Shown here: positions 1-7,536 of the stretch, one piece after another | Numbering within the stretch: the stretch's first letter is position 1 | How the letters are laid out: each line of letters opens with the position of its first letter | From: CAYWBI01 sp964456445 | GTDB taxonomy: Bacteria > Calditrichota > Calditrichia > Calditrichales > J004 | Direction of reading: 5' to 3' | Assembly: GCA_964456445.1 (NCBI GenBank) | Contig: CAYWBI010000079.1 | Span: 1-16,706 of the forward strand | Length of the DNA: 16,706 nucleotides | Notes under the pieces: model-generated | Told to the model about the DNA's origin: nothing | Database searches by the model: none | Seen by the model: only the letters and a program-made list of their open reading frames with translations | Translations under genes and position numbers: made by a program

Positions 1-45
1 TAGTTTGGCGTGGGCGTCGGTTTCAAAGAGAATATCTTTGGCCAT
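1..45 (-). CDS. groEL: Chaperonin GroEL (Hsp60), N-terminal fragment
   Basis: Only the first 15 codons are inside the window; the gene continues past position 1. They read MAKDILFETDAHAKL, which matches the conserved start of GroEL proteins (MAKDI.F...AR..L). GroEL is the large subunit of the cytosolic chaperonin that folds proteins in its ATP-driven cavity with GroES as the lid. A purine-rich ribosome-binding site (AGGAAAGG, 52-60 on the minus strand) lies just before the ATG. The gene follows groES with a 17-bp gap, the usual groES-groEL order, so both are surely co-transcribed. The fragment is short, but the match and the neighbour make the call safe. Confidence 0.93.
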   Translation of the reverse strand, partial: MAKDILFETDAHAKL

Positions 46-62
46 TGGTGTTCCTTTCCTGT

Positions 63-353
63 TTAGTTTTCAAAAATTGCCAGTACATCATTTTGTTTAA
101 TAATTAAATAGTTTTCTTGCTGGTCGATAAGCTGGGTTCCGCTGTATTCATCAAACATTACAACATCGCCAACTTTAATATCCATGGGTAAGCGTGAACC
201 ATTTTCTGTTATCATGCCGGGTCCGGCGGCAATGACTTTTCCTTTTAACGGTTTCTTTTTTGCCGTATCCGGAACTATGATGCCTCCCGGACTTACTTCT
301 TCGCTTTTGGCAGGTTTTATAAGCAAACGATCCTGCATAGGTCTAATGTTCAT
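63..353 (-). CDS. groES: Co-chaperonin GroES (Hsp10)
   Basis: A 96-residue protein of the normal GroES length. It caps the GroEL ring and works in the cytosol. Family marks seen: N-terminal RPMQDRLLIKP, the mobile-loop region with SPGGIIVPDTAK (about residues 21-32) that contacts GroEL, the glycine-rich turn KGKVIAAGPG, and the C-terminal strand YLIIKQNDVLAIFE. The start has a strong ribosome-binding site (AAAGGAG, ending 7 bases before the ATG). It is the first gene of a groES-groEL operon. The classical CIRCE operator (TTAGCACTC-N9-GAGTGCTAA) is not present upstream, so HrcA-type control is not evident. The 211 bp between this gene and the next one hold only the promoter candidates listed separately. 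Confidence 0.97.
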   Translation of the reverse strand: MNIRPMQDRLLIKPAKSEEVSPGGIIVPDTAKKKPLKGKVIAAGPGMITENGSRLPMDIKVGDVVMFDEYSGTQLIDQQENYLIIKQNDVLAIFEN

Positions 354-374
354 AATATCTCCTTTTGTTTTAAA

Positions 375-416
375 CTAATAAGACGAGACGAAGAAAGTTA
401 TCAACAATCATGCCAA
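375..416 (-). promoter_or_regulatory. Candidate groESL promoter region
   Basis: Two alternatives are visible upstream of groES on the minus strand. One is a sigma-70-like pair, TTGATA (399-404) and TATTAG (375-380), with an 18-bp spacer. The other is a sigma-54-like element, TTGGCATGATTGTTGA (401-416), with GG and GA 10 bp apart where the consensus has GG and GC. The second would give a leader of about 37 bases, the first a much shorter one. Neither is a perfect match, and this is inference from sequence only. Confidence 0.3.
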
Positions 417-564
417 GGCAGGACAAAATACATTAAACGGTTGAATAACAACAGCTTATGGGATAACATAGAAAACAATGAAAAATCTTTCAAAAAGCAG
501 GTAAGCACCTATTGACATAGATTCCGTAATATTGTCACATATCCGGTACGCGGACACTGCGCCA

Positions 565-1743
565 TTAAAACAGATTGGAAATAATTTTCGCCCCACCGAC
601 CCATGTCCCGATAGCACTGCCGAGCGAGGCCAGAATAAATACCAGGAACACGCGTAAAAACTTATTGCTCCACCAGCGTCCGGGGTGAGATGCGTCATCA
701 CTGACCGATTGGATTTCTGCCACGATCGGCGGTTTAAAATAAGCCTGCACAAAGGCTGCAACATATCCCGCGCCAATTAGTGGCGAGAGGCTTGTAAACG
801 GCGCGCCAAGAAAGGCAGAGAGGATGGCAAGGGGATGACCGAAGGCGGCCAATGTGCCCAGGGCGCTGGGTATGCCGTTTGCCAGGAACCAATACAAAGC
901 ATTGTGACCGGCCTGGGTTAATCCCTTGCTATAACCGATATAGCCTATTGCGGACAGGATCAAAACCGGTATTCCCCAGCCAACAACCTTCCAAACAGGC
1001 GATGTTGGCGGGATTACTTCAATATTTTTTAAATCGGTATCGCTGTTTTCTTTTAATTTTGTCAGGATGCCCTGCAGGTGACCGGCCCCAACAATACTTA
1101 TAATTTTTTCCCCCGGCGCCTGCCGCATTTTTTCCGTGATGTAGCTGTCCCGTTCATCGATTAAAACCCGTTTCAGATCCGGCATGGCCTTGCCCAACTC
1201 CTGCATCATTTCATTTAAAACATCTTTCTGGCGCAGTTCGGCAAGCTTCTCTTCGGATATGTCCTGCTCTTCAAATACACCGGCCAGCCCGGAGGTCATC
1301 AATTGCATCTTTTTAAAAAATGAAAGCGAATTCCAGGCCCGGCGCAGGCTTATGCGCACATCACGGTCACAGAGCGAGATGGGAATGTTTAGTTCATTGG
1401 CTGTATTGGCAGCCTCCAATAGTTCGAGCCCCGGATTTACGCCCAGTTTTTTCCCTAATCTTTTTTGATAACTCGCCAATAACAAATTGATCAATAGCGT
1501 ACTCAATTGTTTTTGACGGATGATTGTTTTTAGATCGAGATTTTCCCATTTGTTTTTTTCGGTCAAGGCCTTATAGCGTTTTTCATCCAGTTCGATGCAA
1601 ACGGTGTCCGCGGATTCTTCTTCGATAACCTGCCGTACCAGATCGGCGGATTGTTGGGAGATATGGGCCGTTCCCACCAGTATAAATTCACGTCCGTCGA
1701 TTTCAAGTCGTTCGACATCTTCACCATAATTTTTATATGCCAT
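565..1743 (-). CDS. TraB/PrgY-family (TraB domain) membrane protein
   Basis: About 392 residues. The N-terminal soluble domain carries the TraB signature: GTAHIS (residues 24-29), then ELDEKRY some 26 residues later, and GAGHL near residue 220. The family is named after enterococcal PrgY/TraB, which limit peptide pheromone activity. It is thought to be distantly related to the EreA/ChaN/Tiki metal-dependent hydrolase fold, so the Gly-x-x-His and Glu motifs may be catalytic. The C-terminal 150 residues are hydrophobic, with several membrane helices (starting around VWKVVGWGIPVLILSAIGYI and ending in GSAIGTWVGGAKII), so it should sit in the inner membrane. Two consecutive ATGs exist (1746 and 1743). 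I chose the second because it lies 6 rather than 3 bases after the AAAGGA ribosome-binding site. A longer upstream reading lacks such a site. Its substrate is unknown, and the neighbouring genes give no clue. Confidence 0.88.
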   Translation of the reverse strand: MAYKNYGEDVERLEIDGREFILVGTAHISQQSADLVRQVIEEESADTVCIELDEKRYKALTEKNKWENLDLKTIIRQKQLSTLLINLLLASYQKRLGKKLGVNPGLELLEAANTANELNIPISLCDRDVRISLRRAWNSLSFFKKMQLMTSGLAGVFEEQDISEEKLAELRQKDVLNEMMQELGKAMPDLKRVLIDERDSYITEKMRQAPGEKIISIVGAGHLQGILTKLKENSDTDLKNIEVIPPTSPVWKVVGWGIPVLILSAIGYIGYSKGLTQAGHNALYWFLANGIPSALGTLAAFGHPLAILSAFLGAPFTSLSPLIGAGYVAAFVQAYFKPPIVAEIQSVSDDASHPGRWWSNKFLRVFLVFILASLGSAIGTWVGGAKIISNLF

Positions 1744-1917
1744 CATAATTCCTTTAGTTCGATAAAGCCGGCAATTTAAGAATGAACCGGTCAATATAAA
1801 AATTAAGTATTTTGCGCGGGCTGGGGTTTTTCCTCTAATTCCGCTCTGATTTTATATGGGAAAAGAGGGGATTAAGGCCGGGGCGAGAAATCCTGCCAAC
1901 CAGTGGTAAAATATATT

Positions 1918-1950
1918 AACCGCCAAGTCGCATAAGGCGCGAAGAAGAAC
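1918..1950. repeat. Degenerate copy of a 'cgcaaag'-type dispersed repeat
   Basis: The stretch starting AACCGCCAAGTCGCATAAGG and running into CGCGAAGAAGAA resembles, from memory, the AACCGCAAAGACGCAAAG-like low-complexity sequences scattered between genes in many environmental bacteria, often near GxxxExxY-type genes. Only this one diverged copy is in the window, so its repeat nature is inference. No GxxxExxY gene is next to it. Confidence 0.3.
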
Positions 1951-2121
1951 GTTTGTATTAGACGAATAGAGAAAAGTGAGGGCAAACTTTGAAAGCAGAA
2001 AATTTGGAGCACATCGACTGTGCCGATGCTTTATCCTTGAACCGAAAATTTATACGTATGCGAAAATTGGTGTTAGATCGTTTTTTTCCAACCCGTTTTA
2101 TTCTACCGTTTCGGTCATTTT

Positions 2122-2140
2122 GAATCGACACAGTCGATTC
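2122..2140. promoter_or_regulatory. Perfect 8-bp-stem hairpin, part of a larger inverted repeat
   Basis: GAATCGACACAGTCGATTC forms an 8-bp stem with a 3-base loop. The segment CACAGTCGAT (2129-2138) within it is also the exact reverse complement of ATCGACTGTG at 2013-2022, so two mutually exclusive foldings are possible. It has no T-run on either side, which argues against an intrinsic terminator. It may be an operator or a leader structure for the BNR gene 230 bp downstream. Confidence 0.35.
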
Positions 2141-2368
2141 ACTCCAAAGTCAAACCTGCCCACGCAAAAAAATGAAACTTTTTAGAACGGACCTTAATTT
2201 ATCGTTTTCTTACTTTTTAAAAAATTTTGATACTTTCAAGAAAATTAGTAATTAAGTCAGGTGATTTTTATTTCTCTCCCCTTGGTGGCCCTTCGCCTTA
2301 CTGCAATTTCGGTTTTTGAACTAATTTTTGTAATATTTGTTTTCCACACATTTATCTGGGGGCGCCAT

Positions 2369-5300
2369 ATGTACCGCAAAAGCATTTATATACTTTTTAT
2401 GATTTTTTTCATCTTTGCCTCATCCGTCTATGCCGGGCAATCAAAACTTCCGACGGACAGCCTGTTTAGCAGTTTAAAGTACCGGCTTATGGGCCCTTTT
2501 CGGGGCGGACGGTCCGCAGCGGTATGCGGCGCTCCACAAGACCCAATGACTTTTTATTTTGGTGCAACCGGGGGCGGGGTATGGAAAACATCCAATGGCG
2601 GTCAGAGCTGGAAAAATATTTCCGATGGTTTTTTTGGCGGGTCTATCGGCGCCATAGCCGTAAGCGCCTGGGACCCCAATGTGATTTATGTGGGCGGTGG
2701 CGAGGAAACCCTGCGTGGTAATGTCTCCCATGGCAATGGCATGTGGAAATCCATGGACGGTGGTAAGACCTGGCGTCAATCCGGCCTAAAAGACAGCCGC
2801 CATATCGCCCGCATCCGTGTTCATCCACGCAATCCCGATATTGTTTATGTTGCGGCGCTCGGTCATCTGTTCGGCCCAAACAAACAGCGAGGCATCTTCC
2901 GCAGCAAAGACGGCGGCAAATCATGGAAAAAAATATTATATGTGGACCAAAACAGCGGCGCGGTGGATTTGGTGATGGACCCCAATAATCCGCGGATTCT
3001 TTTTGCCGCTATCTGGCAGGTACGCCGCACACCCTATAGCTTTTCATCGGGTGGGCCTGGCTCGTCAATTTGGAAGTCCATCGATGGCGGAGACACCTGG
3101 AAGAATATCACCCACAACAAAGGCTTGCCCAAAGGGATCATCGGTATAAGCGGTTTAAGTATTTCGGCTGCGAACAGTGAGCGGGTATATGCGATTATCG
3201 AGGCCAGGGACGGCGGCGTGTTCCGTTCTGAAAATAGTGGCCAAAGCTGGCACCGGGTTAATGATGAACGAAAGCTGCGCCAACGGGCCTGGTATTTTTC
3301 GCGTATTATGGCCGATCCGCAAAACGCCGATATGCTGTATGTGCTGAACGTCCGTTTATGGCGCAGCAAGGACGGGGGTAAAACGTATGAGCAGATCCGT
3401 ACCCCACATGGCGATCATCATGATTTGTGGATTGACCCGCAAGACCCCGCACGGATGATTGTTGGCGATGACGGGGGCGCCCAGATAAGCTACAACCGTG
3501 GGGCAAGCTGGTCGGGCTATCATAATCAGCCGACGGCCCAGTTTTACCGGGTGGCTACTGATAATCATTTTCCTTACCGGGTCTATGGAGGCCAACAGGA
3601 CAATTCAAGTATTCGTTTGCTGCACCGTAGTGACGGATGGGGACTAAGTGAAGATGATTGGCAGGCCAGCGCCGGTGGTGAAAGCGGCTGGCTTGCACCG
3701 GACCCCAAAAACCCGGAAATCGTTTATGGAGGGTCGTATGATGGACTGCTTAGCCGCTATAACCATACCAGTGGCGCGCAACGGATTGTAGATGTGTGGC
3801 CGGATAACGCCATGGGCCATGCTGCGGGTGATTTAAAATATCGTTTTCAATGGAATTTCCCCATACTGTTTTCGCCAAACGATCCCCACACACTTTATGC
3901 GGCAGGTAACGTTTTGTTTAAAACCACAAACCAGGGACAATCCTGGCAAGCGATCAGTCCCGATCTTACACGGAATGATTCCACGAAACTCGGCGCTTCC
4001 GGCGGCCCCATTACCAGGGACAATACCAGTGTAGAATATTATGGAACGATTTTCACCGTGGCCGAGAGCCCAGGGCAAAAGGGGCTGATTTGGACCGGTT
4101 CCGATGACGGATTGATTTACCTTACACGTGACGGCGGTAAAAGCTGGAAAAATGTAACGCCATCCAAAAAACTGTTGCCGGAATGGAGCCAGATCAACAG
4201 TATCGAAATAGACCCCTTTCACAAAGGCGGATTATATGTCGCCGCAACCCGTTATAAGTCGGATGATTTTCATCCGTATCTGTATCATACAACCAATTAT
4301 GGCAAGAGCTGGAAAAAAATAGTTAGCGGTATTTCCGATGATCATTTTACACGGGTGATACGCGCTGACGACAAAAAAAACGGCTTGCTCTTTGCCGGTA
4401 CGGAACAGGGCATTTATTTTTCCTTCGATGATGGTGCACATTGGCGACGCCTACAACTTAATCTTCCCATTGTCCCGGTTACGGATATTGCCCTTAAAGC
4501 AAATGATTTGCTTGTAGCAACACAAGGGCGGTCTTTTTGGTCGCTGGACAATTATGCGCCGTTGCGTTTTTTAGATAAAAATTCTAAACGCCTATTCTCA
4601 CTGTTACCGCCGGAAAAAAGCTACCGTCTGAGCGGTCGTGGAAGCCGGGCATCGTTGACACGCGGCGGCAATCCGCCCAATGGTGTTGTTATAGATTATC
4701 TGTTGTTGGCAAAGATAGACAGCGCTGCGACCACGCTGAAAATTCTGGACAACAATGGCGTCCTGATAAAAGAATTTTCCCCAGGGGATAAAAAAAACCG
4801 GTTGCCTGCCAAGATCGGTCATAACCGATTTGTATGGAATATGCGTTATCCCGATGGCAAGCGTTTTGATGGGATGATCATGTGGTTTGGCAGCACCCGC
4901 GGTCCCAAAGTTGTCCCGGGAAGTTACCGGGTGCGTCTGATCAGCGGGCAGGATTCGACCGAACAGACTTTTCAAATTTTAATGGATCCTCGTTCAAAAT
5001 CTACTGTCTCTGATTTACAGGAACAGTTTGATTTTTTAACAGAAAACAATAAAAAGATGAATGAGCTTGTTGAAAGCATTATAAAGATACGGGCGGTGCG
5101 CGGGCAGATAAACGGTTTTCTCGGGCGATTGACGCCCGGCGTCAACGGAGCGGACACCTTAAGGACGCGTGGTAAAAAATTGGTTTCACAACTGACCAGT
5201 GTAGAGGAAACCTTATACCAAACCAAGAACCGCAGCCCTCAGGACCCGCTGAATTTTCCGACACGCCTGGCAACCAAACTGGCTACGCTTACCTCGATGA

Positions 5301-5479
5301 TGTCCGGAGGGGACTTCAAGCCAACCAATCAGGCCTATGCCGTAAGGGCTGAATTATTAAAAAAAATCGAACCACAATTACAAGCTGCAAAAAAGCTTTT
5401 AAGTTCTGAGCTGAACAATTTTAATGCATTGGTTGCGGCACAAGCAATACCGGCTATAATTGTTAATGACAAACCATAG
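2369..5479 (+). CDS. Exported BNR/Asp-box beta-propeller protein (sortilin/VPS10-like, glycosyl-hydrolase-like)
   Basis: A protein of 1,036 residues. Residues 1-23 are a signal peptide (MYRKSIYILF.. ending VYAG), so it is secreted or periplasmic. The first 700 residues carry about eleven Asp-box motifs of the S-x-D-G-G-x-T/S-W type, for example SNGGQSW (75-81), then SMDGGKTW, SKDGGKSW, SIDGGDTW, SENSGQSW, SKDGGKTY, TRDGGKSW and SFDDGAHW. These mark blades of one or two beta-propellers, as in sortilin/VPS10 and BNR glycosidase-like proteins. The opening FRGGRSAAVCG...GATGGGVWKT is typical of a large bacterial family usually annotated 'glycosyl hydrolase' or 'WD40/YVTN/BNR-like protein' and about this length. 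A beta-rich region follows (about 745-870), then a charged helical tail. No catalytic residues of a known glycosidase can be assigned, so the enzymatic label is doubtful; ligand binding or protein handling in the envelope is equally likely. The ATG at 2369 is preceded by GGGGG and directly starts the signal peptide. It stands alone as a single-gene unit. Confidence 0.88.
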   Translation: MYRKSIYILFMIFFIFASSVYAGQSKLPTDSLFSSLKYRLMGPFRGGRSAAVCGAPQDPMTFYFGATGGGVWKTSNGGQSWKNISDGFFGGSIGAIAVSAWDPNVIYVGGGEETLRGNVSHGNGMWKSMDGGKTWRQSGLKDSRHIARIRVHPRNPDIVYVAALGHLFGPNKQRGIFRSKDGGKSWKKILYVDQNSGAVDLVMDPNNPRILFAAIWQVRRTPYSFSSGGPGSSIWKSIDGGDTWKNITHNKGLPKGIIGISGLSISAANSERVYAIIEARDGGVFRSENSGQSWHRVNDERKLRQRAWYFSRIMADPQNADMLYVLNVRLWRSKDGGKTYEQIRTPHGDHHDLWIDPQDPARMIVGDDGGAQISYNRGASWSGYHNQPTAQFYRVATDNHFPYRVYGGQQDNSSIRLLHRSDGWGLSEDDWQASAGGESGWLAPDPKNPEIVYGGSYDGLLSRYNHTSGAQRIVDVWPDNAMGHAAGDLKYRFQWNFPILFSPNDPHTLYAAGNVLFKTTNQGQSWQAISPDLTRNDSTKLGASGGPITRDNTSVEYYGTIFTVAESPGQKGLIWTGSDDGLIYLTRDGGKSWKNVTPSKKLLPEWSQINSIEIDPFHKGGLYVAATRYKSDDFHPYLYHTTNYGKSWKKIVSGISDDHFTRVIRADDKKNGLLFAGTEQGIYFSFDDGAHWRRLQLNLPIVPVTDIALKANDLLVATQGRSFWSLDNYAPLRFLDKNSKRLFSLLPPEKSYRLSGRGSRASLTRGGNPPNGVVIDYLLLAKIDSAATTLKILDNNGVLIKEFSPGDKKNRLPAKIGHNRFVWNMRYPDGKRFDGMIMWFGSTRGPKVVPGSYRVRLISGQDSTEQTFQILMDPRSKSTVSDLQEQFDFLTENNKKMNELVESIIKIRAVRGQINGFLGRLTPGVNGADTLRTRGKKLVSQLTSVEETLYQTKNRSPQDPLNFPTRLATKLATLTSMMSGGDFKPTNQAYAVRAELLKKIEPQLQAAKKLLSSELNNFNALVAAQAIPAIIVNDKP

Positions 5480-5498
5480 ATGAGTCTGGTCTAAAAAG

Positions 5499-5656
5499 GG
5501 GGCTAAAGCCCCAAATTAGGGGTGGGTCGTGTTTTCCCCATCCTAAAGGATGGGGTTAGTCAAAGTATGTAACTTTATTAAAAACATCTGACTAACCCTG
5601 CCATTTATGGCGGGGAAAAGAAGTTGTCCCTCTCTTCATTAAGCCCTTTAGGGCTT
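5499..5656. repeat. Cluster of four small hairpins joined by a 10-bp inverted repeat
   Basis: Four hairpins lie in under 160 bases. They are GGGGC-TAAA-GCCCC (5499-5512), CCCCATCC-TAAA-GGATGGGG (5536-5555), CCCTGCCAT-TT-ATGGCGGGG with one G-U pair (5596-5615), and AAGCCC-TTTA-GGGCTT (5641-5656). Hairpins two and three are also linked by a perfect 10-bp inverted repeat, GGGTTAGTCA (5553-5562) and TGACTAACCC (5589-5598). Each arm of that repeat overlaps an edge of a hairpin, so the structures compete. The shared TAAA/TTTA loops suggest one element type rather than chance. Clusters like this recur, in my memory, between genes in FCB-group genomes, but I cannot name the family. No protein frame runs through it. 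Confidence 0.7.
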
Positions 5657-5659
5657 TTT
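5641..5659 (+). terminator. Intrinsic terminator after the BNR protein gene
   Basis: AAGCCC-TTTA-GGGCTT is followed by a run of T on the plus strand. It lies about 160 bases after the stop of the BNR gene and is the last hairpin of the cluster. The stem is short (6 bp), so strength is uncertain. Confidence 0.5.
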
Positions 5660-5683
5660 AGAGTGAACTCATAGATTTTAAAA

Positions 5684-5721
5684 ACACGAAACCCTCTGCC
5701 AATCCGGGCAGAGGGCCGTGT
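5684..5721 (-). terminator. Intrinsic terminator of the beta-oxidation/ETF operon
   Basis: A strong stem CCCTCTGCC (5692-5700) with GGCAGAGGG (5707-5715) and a 6-base loop. An outer 5-bp extension ACACG/CGTGT (5684-5688 and 5717-5721) closes it. On the minus strand it is followed by a T-rich run. It lies 18 bases past the etfA stop codon, as expected for the end of the operon. Confidence 0.8.
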
Positions 5722-5738
5722 ATAAAACAAACAGCTTG

Positions 5739-6680
5739 TTATTTTTTTAGTTCTTCCACCATGCGCGGGACCACATCAAATAAATCGGCCACAATACCAT
5801 AATCGGCCACTTTAAAAATGGGTGCGTCGGGGTCTTTATTTATTGCCACGATGTATTTGGAAGACGACATGCCGGCCAGGTGTTGGATGGCTCCGGAAAT
5901 GCCAATGGCGATATATAAACTTGGCGAAACCGTTTTACCCGTCTGACCAACCTGTTCATCATGCGGACGCCAACCGGCGTCAACTGCGGCACGAGATGCG
6001 CCATTGGCCGCTCCCAGCAGTCCGGCAAGTTCTTCAATAAGTGGCCAGTTTTCCGGCCCCTTCATTCCCCGTCCGCCGGAGACAACAATATCGGCCTCGG
6101 TTACATCTAATTTACCTTTGGCGCCAGATATGATTTCGCTGACAACGGTTTTATAATCTACAGTGCTTACCAGTTCTGTAACGCTGGCCGTGGCGGGGCT
6201 TTCTGTGGCGGAATATACGTTTGGGCGGACCGTCACTATTTTTCTAGCGGACGTCAACCGTATGGTTGCCTGTACCTTACCAGCATACATGGGCCGGATA
6301 ATTTTTAAACCGTCACCTTCTTTTTCCACATGAACACAATCGGTTGCCATGGCGCCGTTTACTTTAGCTGCGACACGCGGCCCCAGGTCCTTCCCCATGG
6401 AAGTGGCCCCCATCAAAAGCACATCCGCCCCCTGATCGTCCATTGCCTTGGCCAAAATACCCGCATAGCCATCCGGGCTGTACATTTGTAAAGCATCATT
6501 TTTATAAAAAACCACTTTTTCCGCACCATATTTCCCTAATTCCGCGGCGATATTCTCCACCGAGCCACCAATTACAGCACATTCAAATTCCACACCCAGT
6601 TGCTTTGCCAGGGAAATATTTTCAAAAGCGATTTTTCGCAGGCTTCCTTCGCGTTGTTCCGCAAAAACCAATATTTTCAT
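5739..6680 (-). CDS. etfA: Electron transfer flavoprotein, alpha subunit
   Basis: 313 residues, the normal EtfA length. With EtfB it forms the soluble FAD-containing heterodimer that takes electrons from acyl-CoA dehydrogenases and hands them to the membrane ETF:quinone oxidoreductase. The N-terminus (MKILVFAEQREG) and the C-terminal FAD domain are clear: SGGRGM (201-206), the GQTGKTVSP loop (255-263), GISGAIQHLAGM (270-281) and the NKDPDAPIF segment that follows. The ATG has the ribosome-binding site AAAGGAA. It is the last gene of the five-gene operon, 51 bases after etfB and just before a strong terminator. There is no sign of a fused ferredoxin or other bifurcating-type extra domain, so a simple beta-oxidation role fits. 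Confidence 0.96.
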   Translation of the reverse strand: MKILVFAEQREGSLRKIAFENISLAKQLGVEFECAVIGGSVENIAAELGKYGAEKVVFYKNDALQMYSPDGYAGILAKAMDDQGADVLLMGATSMGKDLGPRVAAKVNGAMATDCVHVEKEGDGLKIIRPMYAGKVQATIRLTSARKIVTVRPNVYSATESPATASVTELVSTVDYKTVVSEIISGAKGKLDVTEADIVVSGGRGMKGPENWPLIEELAGLLGAANGASRAAVDAGWRPHDEQVGQTGKTVSPSLYIAIGISGAIQHLAGMSSSKYIVAINKDPDAPIFKVADYGIVADLFDVVPRMVEELKK

Positions 6681-6731
6681 TTATTTTTCCTTTCGGTCAT
6701 CTTTATTATTTATATCATAGTAAGAAGAAGA

Positions 6732-7481
6732 TTAAATGACTTTGGCTTCTTCATGCAGCAATCTTAGTAATTCAGGTACGGCATCCGCGCTATCGCCCAC
6801 AATTTTTCCAGCGGATTTTTGTTGCGGGTAATTATAGGCGTCAATCAGCAATTGTGCATCCTTCAACTCGGCGGTCACCTCTTCAATTTGAATGCGTTTA
6901 GCGGCCATAATTCCCTTCAGCGAAGCATAACGGGGTTCGTTCAGGCCACGCTGGGCGCCGATAACACAGGGCAGATCGCATTCGATTATTTCGTGTGCGC
7001 CATCGACTTCCCGTTCGGCTTTCACATGGCCGTCATTGAGTTCCATTTTAACAACCACGTTCACAGCCGGCATATTTAATTTTTCGGCCAGCAGGGAGGC
7101 CATTTGGGAATGGTCGTCATCGATGGCCTGCTTACCAGTAAAAATCATATCATAGTTTCCCGCCTGCAACACTTTGGCAAGTGCATCCGCGGTTACGCCC
7201 GGGTCACTGGGTACAGCATCCGTTTTGATATGTATGGCTTTGTTAGCGCCCATGGCAAGTGCGCTGCGGATAGCGGAGGCCGTCCGGTCGGGTCCGAGTG
7301 CGATGATTGTTACATCTCCACCCTGCGCTTCTTTTTGTTTAAGCGCTTCTTCCACGGCAAACTCGTCATAGGGATTTAAGATAAAATTTATGTCGTCTTC
7401 AATGATACTTTTATGATCATCGCTAACCTTAACTTTTGTTTCTGTGTCCGGAACTTGTTTGATACAAACAGCTATATTCAA
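6732..7481 (-). CDS. etfB: Electron transfer flavoprotein, beta subunit
   Basis: 249 residues, the usual EtfB size. It is the adenine-nucleotide-binding partner of EtfA. Family marks: N-terminal IAVCIKQVPDTETKV, the NPYDEFAVEEAL segment (about 37-48), GKQAIDDDHSQ near residue 116, and the EtfB signature region EREVDGAHEIIE followed by PCVIGAQRGLNEPRY (about 156-183). The start codon is TTG. No ATG in the right place would keep the conserved N-terminus, and a full AGGAGG ribosome-binding site sits 5 bases ahead of the TTG, so this start is well supported. It lies 55 bases after the acyl-CoA dehydrogenase gene and 51 before etfA. Confidence 0.96.
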   Translation of the reverse strand: MNIAVCIKQVPDTETKVKVSDDHKSIIEDDINFILNPYDEFAVEEALKQKEAQGGDVTIIALGPDRTASAIRSALAMGANKAIHIKTDAVPSDPGVTADALAKVLQAGNYDMIFTGKQAIDDDHSQMASLLAEKLNMPAVNVVVKMELNDGHVKAEREVDGAHEIIECDLPCVIGAQRGLNEPRYASLKGIMAAKRIQIEEVTAELKDAQLLIDAYNYPQQKSAGKIVGDSADAVPELLRLLHEEAKVI

Positions 7482-7536
7482 TTTAACCTCCTGTAGTAAT
7501 ATTCGCTTCTCTTAACATTTTTGATTGTCCAGGAAA

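Larger units (their letters stand above)
1747..2368. other. Gene-free intergenic region between two divergent genes
   Basis: About 620 bases separate the divergently read TraB gene and the BNR protein gene. No reading frame here has a credible start, ribosome-binding site or protein-like composition. It contains a degenerate dispersed-repeat-like sequence (1918-1950), a perfect small hairpin (2122-2140) and AT-rich DNA from 2160 onward that probably holds the BNR gene promoter. An upstream GTG at 2261 could extend the BNR gene in frame, but the added residues would be a hydrophobic stretch ahead of a normal signal peptide, so I treat 2261-2368 as leader. Confidence 0.6.

Noticed and set aside
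1976..2185. 69-codon open frame in the TraB-BNR intergenic region
   Set aside because: It runs through the hairpin, has no ribosome-binding site, and its composition looks random.
2261..2368. Upstream GTG extension of the BNR protein
   Set aside because: It would place a second hydrophobic stretch ahead of a normal signal peptide; the ATG at 2369 has its own ribosome-binding site.
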